The translations under genes and the position numbers were made by a program. The notes beneath the pieces were generated by a model. That model did not search any database. It was not told where the DNA came from and saw only the letters and a program-made list of their open reading frames with translations. A stretch of 64,000 nt of DNA from Lepturacanthus savala (taxonomy: Eukaryota; Chordata; Actinopteri; Scombriformes; Trichiuridae): contig CM060477.1 in the NCBI GenBank assembly GCA_030544235.1, positions 20,853,934 through 20,917,933 on the forward strand. The letters are read 5' to 3'. Numbering within the stretch: position 1 is the stretch's first letter; each line of letters begins with the position of its first letter. Below, one piece after another: positions 49,736-62,300 of the stretch.

Positions 49736-49940
49736 TGAAATACACTATGTCATGGCAAATTTGCATCTAAAGAGTAACTAAAGTTGTCAGATAAATGTAG
49801 TGGAGCAGAAAATACATTTTTTCTCCATTGAAGTGTAGTGGAGTGTAAGTATAATATAGTATTATTGGAAATACTCAAGTAAAGTATAAGTAAGTGTACT
49901 TAATTACAATACCTGAGTATGTTGTTACTTTTAGTTGCTG
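49736..49940. repeat. Teleost-type dispersed repeat fragment
   Basis: Contains ATTTGCATCTAAAGAGTAAC, then AATACTCAAGTAAAGTATAA and AAGTGTACTTAATTACAATA. This combination of ACTCAAGTAAAG and GTACTTAATTAC motifs is familiar from a high-copy interspersed repeat of fish genomes. Class not decided. Recognition is from memory. Confidence 0.5.
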
Positions 49941-50114
49941 GACACAATATGATGTGGTGCAGCCATCAAAGAAGATGAGTTAGCTCATGCTAATATTTCA
50001 CACGCATCAGTTTCTACACAGATCCATATTAGTAGTTAGTTGTTTTTGTCGCTAATTCCTTATGTTCTATATGGAAAACAATGATACAACTCGCTTTTTG
50101 ATTGCATGGCACTC

Positions 50115-50162
50115 CACGTGAGCTGTTGGACCAATCAACTCCCGAGGAATGAAACCGGAAGT
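50115..50162 (+). promoter_or_regulatory. hsf2: Probable hsf2 core promoter (E-box, CCAAT, ETS)
   Basis: CACGTG at 50115-50120, CCAAT at 50131-50135 and ACCGGAAGT (an ETS/GABP site) at 50154-50162 lie 97-144 bp before the hsf2 start codon. There is no TATA box. This combination fits a housekeeping-type promoter. The transcription start is not determined; it probably lies at or just after the ETS site. Confidence 0.45.
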
Positions 50163-50174
50163 TGTAAATCAGAC

Positions 50175-50249
50175 ATGTACAGCTTCTCCTCCAGGAGACA
50201 CAACATAGCGAATATTGCGCATCTTCAACCTAACTGCGTTTGTCGTTGA
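50175..50249 (+). promoter_or_regulatory. Upstream ORF in the hsf2 leader
   Basis: ATG at 50175 (purine at -3) opens 24 codons ending with TGA at 50247-50249, nine bases before the hsf2 ATG and in another frame. If transcription starts upstream of 50175, ribosomes would meet this ORF first, with almost no room to reinitiate. Confidence 0.4.
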
Positions 50250-50258
50250 ATTTTCGCG

Positions 50259-50351
50259 ATGAAACACAACTCGAACGTCCCGGCTTTCCTCACCAAGCTG
50301 TGGACGCTGGTGGAGGACGCAGACACGAACGAATACATCTGTTGGAGTCAG
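50259..50351 (+). CDS. hsf2: hsf2 coding exon 1
   Basis: Residues 1-31, ending ICWSQ, with donor CAG|GTAAGT. ATG context GCGATGA. The start agrees with the short HSF2 N-terminus. Confidence 0.93.
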
Positions 50352-53300
50352 GTAAGTTAGCACTAAAACTGTGCATCCTGTTAGCATGGCAGGTAGGGAA
50401 GCTAACGCAAGGAACGCAGCTAACGTTAGGTGGGTGGTAAAATTAGCATGGAATTACCATAATATTCTAACAGAAACCTAGAGTTAAGTAAATGGACAAA
50501 GTGCAGCATGGAATTAAACATAAGCAATTATGGTTCAGCAGCAACCGTCTTGTTTCAGTGTAATGTTACATCTGATTTTCCTTTATCGTGCACCTATTAA
50601 CTAGCCTCATAGGAGACTGTCCAGGCTCCGCACTCCCAACGTTAATACATGACATACGGCTCCTTTCATTTCGGTTTTACTTCCCCTAAATGTACCAGTC
50701 ATTAATGAAAGCGCTTACTTTTTAAGCCGCGGTTGTTGTCCGTCCTGACGGGCTGTTTGTTTTCGTCAATATTGCGTCATTGTCAATATAAAGGTCTAGT
50801 GTGCGCTGACCGAAGCGGTTTTTTGGGAGAAATTAGAGGCACGCGCGAGATGAAATACGCAATATTGAAGAAAACGAACACCCCGTCTGGACGGACAACA
50901 ACAGTAGCATTAAGGAAAATGTCGTTTTTTAATGATTGGAACTTGTAGGAAAAAGTAGGAACAAAAAAATGATGGCTGTATCTCATTAAGGGGTGTAACG
51001 TTGAGACTCTCCTGAGTACCTATGTGAGGATACCTATTTGCTAGCTATACATTCACATACCTGGCCCCTCCGTCATCCCTGTATTGTTTTAATACTGACT
51101 CATTGTAAAGCTGCTTGCACAGTTTCAGGGGAAGGAGTTGAGTGACACTAAAATAGACCCAATAACATGAGCCCTCCACGGAGCTGTTCTGTCTGTCATG
51201 GTGCTGTTGTGATTGTTTCCAGGAGGGCAACAGCTTCCTCGTGTTGGATGAGCAGCGTTTTTCCAAGGAGATCCTCCCCAAGTTCTTCAAGCACAACAAC
51301 ATGGCCAGCTTCATCAGGCAGCTCAATATGTGTAAGACTGCACTCACGTATTCTAGGATCTATCAGCGCACAAACATCCAGCCTTTAGCCAGTGCTTTGG
51401 AGCCATTTGACTGAGGCAGAGTGACTGCTGAATAGAGCTGTTTGATTCTGGCTCTGTTAGGCTGCACCAAGGGCAGGGGTCAAAGTGGTTTGAAATTCTT
51501 GCTGGAACTATCTTTGTCGCGTGTGTGGGGGGAGTGTCTAATCCCCCAAAACCTCCGAAATGCATAGAAAACTGTATTTTACCACAGTTATAGTCCTACA
51601 CACAATACAAACACTACAGGTCCTACACCTAAATGGAGCCATTCATTTTTTCAAGTCTTCAAATTGTTCATTGCTCCATACAGATGGATAAGCAGGGCTA
51701 GCAGCAGCATCACCAATGAAATAAGATGTTTGTCAGTGTATAGAACAGCATCAACATAGAAGAAAGAGTACTGATACAATATACTTTTAAATAGTGATGC
51801 ACCGATCCAGGCTTTTCCGATCCAATTCGATACAGATACCTGGGCTGAGTGTATTGGCCAATACCGATCCTATATTATATAATTACTGTTGAATGAATGA
51901 ACTGTTGCGTGGGGAGGAAGCACTGTGCCGCCCCCTTGCTGCAACAAGATAATAGAAAGTTTTCTTTTTTACGTTCTTATAGAAGTGACCTTTTTTTACT
52001 ATGTGCTGTTACCCTCTACTCATTGTTAACAACAAGAAAAGTTTAACAGAGAAACACTGTATTTATTAAAGCGATATAAATGGGAAACACGGCTATGCGC
52101 AATTTAAGATTTACACCGTTGCTGACACACCCGCTATGATACACATACCGTTGGGTAGTGGTTCCTGAGCAGGGCGTTCAGATCCTCGGCCACACGTCGG
52201 AGCTGGGTTGTTGCTTGGGGTGTTGTATTTAGCACACAGCCGTTGGAAATGTTTCCAGGCTTGGTTTTGTTAGGCGTTTGCTCCATGTTGCTGTGTTTGC
52301 TAGCATGCTGGTCTGTGTGCTGACGTAATTAATCTATGTAACGAACATAGAATCAAAGTGACTAGATGCTGTGACTGTATTGCTGGGTAAGATATTGATA
52401 TAAAAAACCTGACTGGATTGGAACCTCATTCATCCGATATCCAGCTCAATATCAGAGCCAATATCCAATCCGGATCGCTGCATCTCTAGTTTTAACATTA
52501 TGCCATCTTAGTCAAATCACTATCACATGCTCTCTTTGATTCCTCTCCTCTGGTCCCATATGCCTGCACAGCATCTTTATGTAGCCTACTACAAAAACTA
52601 TTGTTGACTATTATTATTTATTCTTCTTTAAAATGTCACTTATTTTGCTCTGCATTGTGCCAACAAATTGCGCCGTCCTCTGTTTTCTAGTAGTTTTCTT
52701 GTTTTTTCCCTTCCATAAATGTTGATTTGATTCAAATCAGAACTAAAGATGCTAATATGTGCCCATCTGTCACTGTCAGCCAATCAGAAACATGTTGGTC
52801 CTCATTGCTTTGATATGCTCGTCTTGCGTACATAGACATAGCGCCAGTCACTCCATGCACACAGCCAAACACGAACGGCAAGATTACACTGACACAAACA
52901 CACTGGAACAATTAAGAAGCACTTCATTAATAAATGTAACTAGTAGGCTACACTTGTGTGTGTTAATCTGACGTCGCCAGATTGTTTTCTTCTTGCATGT
53001 GTGTTTGTTACAGGTTATTTAATATGGCATTTTGACAGCTGTCTTCACCGTGTCATGATCTGTTCCTGCTAACTTTGACCCCTGACCAGGGGTCAAAGTA
53101 TTTTTAAATACATACTGGTACTATTACCAAAACCTTCATCTCTTTCTCACTTCATGCATTTAAAAAAAGTCAAAAATCCAAACTAGTTAAAACAAACATA
53201 TTTTCTGTAGGGTACCTGTAGGCTTATGGAAGGAATTAAAAAGGCTTGACAATATGGGAAATTTTTATATATATATATATATATATAGCCTAACATTTTA

Positions 53301-56300
53301 ATTATTTCCCAATATTTAACAGAAATATGAAATACCACAATGTGCAGTCAATTGTTTTGTTTTTGTTAATCAGTAGTAGGCTGTACCATTTTTAAATAAT
53401 CCCGTTATTAAATCATAGGGAATTACACTGTATCACTTCAATATATTTCTCCCAAGTGTGTATTTTTTTTTTCATTTGAGTACAGTTGACGCACACAAAA
53501 TATTTCTTAGATAGCCCTTAAACCTCTGCACCAAACAATATTGCCAGTTAGTGATAAGCATGTGATTATTTTAAAACGGTAAAGTCAGTTCACTTGGAAA
53601 CATGCACAGAGGTAGCCAGAGTAATGCAGATTAGGAATACAGTGGAGAAAACAAGTTGAAATGATTTTTCTTAATTCATTTTTTAAAATCGGACTCATTA
53701 GCGAACAATGCAGTTTTCAGAAAACATTTTGAATTTATTTTAATGATTTAAAAAAGAAAAAAAGTTGGCACTTGAGTTTCAAAGTGCAGACAGCGTGACC
53801 ACAGTCAAATGAAACGTCAAAAAACCTTAAAACACACAAACGTGTTTTAAATTTCTTCTTAGCTTGCGCAAGTTCTGTGCTATATTTGCGAGAAGAATTC
53901 ATTAAATTTGATTTTATTATCAAAATCAAAAGTAACATGTGGCAATTGACGGCAGCTGCCTAAAACAGCTGGCTATAGCTGTGGCAGGGCGGTAATGCTG
54001 CACTAGATGAGTGGCAGAGAGAGGGGAGCGTTCAGAAGTCCAACAAATAGCCTATTAGTGCTACTGCTATATTCTGTAATGTATTTTCAGCAAATGAAAA
54101 CAGAATCATTTAGCCACTTGATTCCCGTTTCAACGAGATGCACATGAATACACAATAAAGTCACGTTGTTTTAATAACGATGTAAATGGTCACTCGTGTT
54201 TTAAAGTGCACGTAGCGTGACCGCAGTGACTCGCTCACTGTAGAAAAAATCACAGCAAAACTAGAATGGACATGTATTTTGTTTTTTAATAGCTAGCCTG
54301 CTGTGTAACTGGTGAAAATACTTTGAGTGGGAGGGAAACATTTCATCCCCACCAAGGATAAAAATACTACAGCAGAGGGTAGGATGTGTAAACCAGAGGG
54401 GGGAAGTCCCCACCATCCCTACCAGCAAATCACACCCTGTTTATATTTAACACAAGAACATCATACATATGCAATCTAAACAAACATAATGATGGTAGCT
54501 TTAGTTTTATGTAAAGGTATTTTTATCTGCATTATACCTGTACTGGATGTATTGTTCGTATTCTCTGTTTCTCTCAGCTTTGTTTCTTGATGTCTGTGGA
54601 CCAGTTAAATCAAACGCACCGATAACGACTGTGTACGGAAGCAGACGTGCATGTGCTCACGTAGCTGAGTGAAATCTCCAGTAGTGAGCTGTTAGCTCAT
54701 AAGAAGTATCTTTCCGAGCTCTTCTGTATCATTTAAATTGAACAAAATAACATGAAACACCCTCTTACTCATCTACTTGTTTTAATTAGGACATTTTTCT
54801 AGGAACGTTGATGTATTAAACCTAAACAGGCAAGAGCCTTGAGAAGCAAGGAGATGATTGGCCAAAGCTCCATAAAACAGTTGAAGGGATAGTAGTTTTC
54901 AAGGTTGCATATTTCTAGTGGCAAGCAGCCTCCCATCTTCCAGGTGCTGCATACCACTTCAGTCTTCTAGCGGTACGCAGGACTGGACCGGCTTTCTTTC
55001 ACCCCTGGTCTACACCCACACTCATAATAGAACTAGAGGTAGTAGAAGTGCTCACAACCTTTACTTATCCTCTTAAGACACACCCCCTTATCGGTCTTAT
55101 TTGTGAAAATGGTACTCTCACATGTTGAAAGCCCCTGGCTATTGGCTAGCAGATTCGGATGTTCTTGTCATGGCAAATTTCCATTGGTTCACACTGCTGT
55201 CCCTCAAACCAAAGGTGGTCAAACATGCATGGTGTCAATCGATGTGAAGACCATAATTGTTGACTATGAAGTACTAATACAGCAATTTAAAAATACATCC
55301 TGCTTAAGTGACAGTACACAAGTATTACCAGCAAAGTAAGAGTAGTCCTCACATCATCATTGGGTTATTAATACCGAAGCATCAGTATTCCAGCAGCTTT
55401 GATATAGCTTTTATAGCTACTGGAGCTGGAGCTAGTTTAAATACTTTATATACAGGTGGCTAGTTTAGTTGTGATCCAATTGTACTTGGAAATTGGACAT
55501 TTCTGAATTCCCAGTCAGAAATCTTAAGTGGAATGACCCCTGAAGTGAAACTTAGGACTCGGAAAGTCGGGTCAAGCTTACCAACCCCAACCACAAAGTC
55601 CACCATGGCTGCTCTGTGCAGCAATGGTGTGAAACTTCAATCAATCTTTATTTATATAGCACTTTTCATATATTTAAACACATAGCACAAAATGCTTCAC
55701 AAAAGAAAACAGACAGATAATTATTGTAACCCCGCCCCCTTTCCACATATAGACACAGATATAGCCAGCAAGTGGCGTAGAACAGAGACATGTCCAGACC
55801 ACTTGGCCCCTTTGAAGGGTCAACAGGGGTTAATCCTTTGGAGGGATTGTGAGATGATTAATGAGAAGGCAAAGGAAAAAAAACTAAGTTCTCATACACA
55901 AACCTATGTTTGACTTTTTCTCTAATCTTTGATTTTTGGTGAAATACTGAAACATTTGAACAGCTGTTAACTCGTAGACATGTGAAATCTGACCTGAAAG
56001 GTTGAAACAACCTGTTTTATCTTTAATAATTAATGTTGCACCGATCGATCGGCTGCCGATCATGATCGGCCGATATTGCCTAAAAATGGCCTGATCGGCG
56101 ATTGGAAAAACATGCCGATAAAAAAGCTGATCACGTGACGTAAATTATTAGCGACCACTTTCAAACTGACAAACACGCTACAAAACAATAGGTGCATCCA
56201 GGGACAGACTGGACCCGTTTTAGTGAATACTTCCTGTATTATAAAACAGTCCTTGTCCGATGATTTGCAACCATACTCACTGACCTAGGATGACCTGAAC

Positions 56301-59300
56301 CATCAGTTATATATCAAAGTTATATAATCTTCTGATATCTCTTATAAGATATGATTGTTTTTTTATTAACCAAAAATCATTTCAATATAATTTTCCATGT
56401 CTCAAGATTTCTTTTCTAACTCTAGAGAGAACGAGTCATTTTGTGTCTGTCCTATTAATATAAATGAGCTTCACCTCTGATTGGCAGATTTGAAAGGCTA
56501 TAGACGGATGGGCAGTGATTGTATAGCTATAACATCATGGTTGGTTTTAAAGCATATTTGTTGAATACAGGCTAGACAACACATGGACAATATAATCAAC
56601 AAGATAATAAAATCTACCTTCTATCTTTAAAGTGTTTGCTATCTTGTAGAGCTGATCAATTGTCAACTATTACATTAATCACAAGTATTTTGAACATTGG
56701 ATTAATTCATTTTTCTGAAGAAAATGTCCAAATTCTGTGGTTCCAGCTTTTCATATCTCATTATTTTCTGGCGCCTTTAGCCAATAGTAAAGATAGAAAA
56801 ATAAAAGAATACATTAAGCGTCCGTAATGAATGACCTACATCTCAGTTCTTGTATTTGCAGATGGATTCCGTAAAGTAATGCACATTGACACGGGTATTG
56901 TGAAACAGGAGCGAGACGGTCCAGTGGAGTTTCAGCACCCCTACTTCAAACATGGACAGGATGACTTGCTGGAAAACATCAAGAGAAAGGTGAGTTAGAG
57001 GAGTCACCTCTCACTTATGTTGGCTGACCTATTGTTGTTACTTCAGTTATTATGTAATTCAATGGAACATAAGACTTTTATTGTTTCCAACAGTGCTTTT
57101 AGTAAAAAATGGATAGCTCTGTTTGTCTCCTTTTCTAATTTGCTGGCTTATGTCATAGCTTATGTAAATCACATGAATTTAGCTTAGATCCTACTTATTG
57201 TGTTCTCTATATTTCCTGCTACACCAGAGTCCAGATAATGTAAACATTGTGTTGGTGCATCTATGTGCACCATGTATGTTTCTGTTTGCCACTTTTTTCA
57301 AACCTTGTCTAATTTAGTTAAACCCCTATAGCGTTGTGTGCATGCACATCTATATAAGCTGTGTGTGCATTTATATAAACCTATGCTATGTTCGCTATGT
57401 ATCTTTTTCTCTCTATTGCTTTGTTAGCCTTAGGAATATTGACAGATTGGGGTTAATTCTAACGGAGTTTTTCACTGACACAGGAAACATTTAACTCAGT
57501 GGGGATGGGTTTCAGATGGATTGTGTTGTGATTTTCACCTATTTTTCCCTCTTATACTCAAGTCTACTCTATTAAATGCGTGTGGCCTAAATATATTAGA
57601 TCAGATCAAGTATAGTGACTATATTAAGCAGGGAAGGAGTAAACATTACTTTCTTATAAAACACATGTTAATTAATGATGCATCTTGTTTGTCCAATAGA
57701 CTAGACTATCATGTTATTCACACACAGGGTAGGATTAGGATATTCAAGCCATAATTATTTAGTAAAACTTATTACACTGGTGCCTATATATGCTCCAAAC
57801 TCAAAGATGTTCAGCTTAACACAACTTTATTGAATGAAGAAAATGTAGAATATGGTTTATTATAAAATGAACAAAATTTATACAGATAAAAAAGAATTCA
57901 GTGGAAGATACACTGAAACACTAAAACATTTATTAACATTTTTTTTCAAATTTTCCTCTCAGGTAAGGTAAGCTTTGCACGCTCTAACATCTTGAATCTA
58001 AATTTGCAGGAATGAATCTAAATGGCAGAAATGAAACAAAGGAGTTTCAAGCATTCCAATTTAAAGGAAGACAAACTACAGCATTTTGTACAAAAGTTTC
58101 TTAATGATTCGATCATTAAAAAACTTGTACAAGGATCTTCCTTGTTACAAAGCCACTGTCAGCAGATCGATGTTACCCTGTAGACAGTCACCCAAACAAA
58201 AGATACAAAATAAGGTTAAACAAGGTTTTAAGAATTTAAATATGGTGATTAAGACTGTGGTTAAGAACTGGCTCTTCCTGGTTGGTGCACAGCCTATCAC
58301 AGCATCCAATTCCCCCCAACACACACACACACACACACACCTTAACCTGACAACTGTAAAATAACCTAACAAAACATTTTGCTCAGAGAATCTGAGCAAA
58401 ATATGTATTATATGTGAGTACAGACCTGTTGGCAAGAAGTAGCACCCAGAACTTTACAAACAGATGCTGATATTTTTATTTTAATTGATCTGTCAACAAA
58501 TATTACCAAAAAAAAGTCGCTTTAAGATGGAAACCACCTCAAAAGCTTAGCATGTCACATTGATGCCTCACATTCCTCAATGTAATTTATGTAATAAGAT
58601 GGCATTGAATGATGCATTATTATTGTATACCTGATTACTATGAACTTAACATTACAACCATCTTGTTTTTTGTTATGTTTTTTGTCTTTCAGGTCTCGAA
58701 CACTCGGCCAGAGGAAAACAAGATCCGGCAGGAAGATCTGAGCAAGATCTTGGCAAGTGTTCAGAGTGTTCACAGCAAGCAGGAGAACATCGACGTCAGG
58801 CTGGCAACACTGAAGAGGTCAGTGTACAGGTCGCTGCAGAAAGTGGAGAGAACATCATGACCAGAACACAGTCAGCAGCCGTGCAGCGTAGATGACTGTC
58901 AGGGGTTTGGTTTGTGGGTCTGTATTTATCAGGCTTCTCTGAATCGCTCCCAGGATCCGCTCTGTTAGCCTCGGAGAGAACATTCCAACCTCACTAGAGA
59001 TTCAGCTATGAAGCTGACTTTTTGTAAGGAGGTGTACTCTTACAAGAGATTGCTGTTTTATGTCACTCAATGCTGCAAAAAAAATAATTGGCAATATGTT
59101 GTAGCTCCTGCAGACTGTGAGATGTGAGTATGGGAAATAGGACCGCTGGGATTAGCTGTAGGTTTTATGTGTATGTAAAACCTACATTTAATAAAGTCTA
59201 AATTTAGTTTAGACCAAATTAATAATCACAATCACCTCTGAACTTGGCTGAATTAATTAATAATAAAATGAAAATAAAATGCGTTGGTAGGGAAGGGTGG

Positions 59301-62300
59301 GTGTTAACATTGCCTCTGAGCCTATTGGCTCCTAGATCCTGTTGGACTCAAACCTAGCTTTAGGTTTGACAGGTTCTGTTTTCACAACTAGTCCTAAAAG
59401 TACCATCACAATAAAAACATTTGGATAGGTTGGAGCGTATTCCTCCTGTAAGAAACTTGATACAACATATTGCCCTGTACTGTATTAATTTAGGTGTCAT
59501 TTAATCAAACATATTATGTTGTTTAGGGAGAATGAAGCACTGTGGAGAGAGATCTCTGATCTGAGACAGAAACACGCCCACCATCAGCAACTCATCAAAA
59601 AGGTAAAGTTGGATCCAACATCCTTTATGTAATCAGAATGAGTAGAATCTAAAACCAGAAAGGCTGAACTAAATTATATTACAGCTTCTAGGATTGATTA
59701 TCCATTCATCAGCTGGCTGTAGGGATGGGTATCATTAGTAATCTATCAATACAGATAATGCCTATTGATATCAACAATTATCAATACTTTTCTTCCATGA
59801 GGTCATAATTCCATCTCAGTTTTATGTTTAAACACATTATAATGTAGTCTCATGGCTCATAGTTTAACTAGCGAATCAGATGTAATCCTGTCAATCAACA
59901 ACTTATTCATACCCTCATTTTCCTACACCAGGACTATTGTAATTCATTATTCACTTGCCTAAATGACGCAGCAGTTTCTCATCTCCAGTTGGTTCAGAAC
60001 TTGGCAGCAAGACAAACACTCATCATAGGAACCAGTTCACTCCAGACTTGGCCGAATTAAATCTGAGCCCCATTCGTTGCAGGATCTAATTTAAGATTCT
60101 ATTAATAACTTATCAATTCAAACATGGACTCGCACCGCTTTAGATGTTGGAACTTTTAAGCTATTGTTTTCCACCAAAATCCTGCAGATCAGAAACTAAA
60201 ATGCTGTTTAAGCTCCAAGGCCAGGCTTAAAACAAAGAGGATCATGTTTTCTGTGTATGACATTCGTTTGGTTTTGTTTGTTTCAATGTAATTGTATTTT
60301 GTGAAGAACCTTGGTGTGAAAGATGCTATAGAAATTAAGATTGTAGTTAATTATTATTAGTTATTAATGAGTATTATCTATTCTGGGAGAACCTTTGAGA
60401 CTTTTCTTCTTTTTTCAGTTGATACATTTCATCGTCACACTGGTACAGAACAATCGTATTGTGAATTTAAAGCGCAAAAGGTGAGTTGACTCCTTTACAT
60501 CCTCAAGCATTCACAACAGTGTTACAGTATTGTTACACACATTCACTGACCTTCATTGAACTACATGAACAAGGAGACCACAATGCTGCAGTACCCTACA
60601 CTTCTCCACATATCAGACATGCTCACGTTATGTCTGTGATCTCAGTGCTTTTGGTATCATTTGCAGCTTTACAGCATAGTTTAAGATTACTGCATGCATT
60701 GCAAGCCATCATCTCCTCCAGCAGACATAGCATAGTCTGTGCCATAGATTTGGTCTAAATTATGGTCCACAGCCTCCACTGTAAAGTCTGCTTACATTAG
60801 AGATGTGCGGTTGGTGGTTGAAGCCACAGATTCTGGATTCAAGTGGCCGACATGACAAGAAAAATCATCTTACTGGTAAATGGATTCGGGTGGTGGATCA
60901 ACAGTGTGTAAAAGACTTTTTAAAGACCGTTATAAAAACATTGGTGTGGATGGATGGTGGGTTGATGATGTGCTATTGATGCAGCTGCAGGTCACAGAGT
61001 AAATTATCCGTGCATCTCTAGCATAGAGTCGCCTGTGTGTTTGAATCACTACCACATTAAACTGCACCAGTAAATGAGAATGACAAAAAGCACAGCAAAA
61101 GCAGTGCAGCAGCTGTTCAGTAAAGCAGGAAGTTTTATTTCACTAAGCAGAAACATCAACACACTGTAATGAACGGTTGATATGGTAACCACAAACAATA
61201 CCGGTGATGTGTCTGCTCCACCTGGCATGGTATCACAGGCTTTTTAGTGTCTTGCAAATGTCTTAAACTTTTCCACATTTTTGTCACATTACAACCACAA
61301 ACAAAATCTGTTTATTTTATTGTTTTATTTTTTTGGGGGGGGGATTTTATGTGATAGACCAACACAAACATGAGCATAATGGTGAAATGTAAGGAAAATG
61401 ATATGTGGTGTTCTAAGACTTTTTACAAACAAAAATCTAAAAAAGTGTAGTGTGCATATGTATTCAACCCCCTTTACTTTATTACCCTTAATTTAAATCC
61501 AGTGCAACCAACTGCCTTAGACATTCAGAGTCACTAGTAAATGGAATCCACCTGTGTGCTTCAATCTCAGTATAAATACAGGTGTTGTTAGAATGTCTCA
61601 GAGGGGTTTTATAAACTGTAAACAGTGTATACTGTCTGGTCTACACGGACATGAAAATACCTGCTATTATCACGAAAATACCTGCTATTATCACAATTGG
61701 CCCTATAAACCCTTAATACGTAGATTATATAAGATTAGATTTCAAAAAATTAACTCTTGTCATAGGTGTTAGGTGCTAATATTATCATTGCATCAAAAAA
61801 TAGTGACTAAACTTTGTTTCATATTATGCCAAACCACAATTCTTTTTGTAAAAATCTCCTTTTCTAACATTAATTTAAATATAAAGCGCATTTACTTACA
61901 TTTAATTTGATATCAAAATTTGTAGAACGTACGCTTTCGATATATAAAGTGCCAAAGGCTGTAAACAGACAGGCAAGAATCACACCCATCTTCATAGAAT
62001 CACTTAATTCTCACTCGTCAGGCAGAATTGAAAATGCTTCACATGCGTCTTGTATCGATTGACCTTATAGTATGAACAGGAATATGAACTAAACTTATGC
62101 TGTTTATGGGTGAGACAGATTTGAGGAGTGCACAAAAAATTTGGAAGCTATTTATAATTTCAACTACGATGAGAATAATTCCTGAAAATTGGGCTGCATT
62201 ATCCTACAATCCATGCAAGGGCTATAAAATCTAGAAAAGAAATCATCCACTTGTGTAGTTCTCTGTTAATGTGGGTTTCTCTAAGGTTATTAATAGCAAT

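Noticed and set aside
50169..50387. Minus-strand ORF opposite hsf2 exon 1 and the leader
   Set aside because: It is the shadow of a GC-richer coding exon, with no independent start or splice evidence.
53073..53098. 11-bp stem hairpin around CTTTGACCCC in intron 2
   Set aside because: A stem of this size is expected by chance in several kilobases, and no repeat or motif context supports it.
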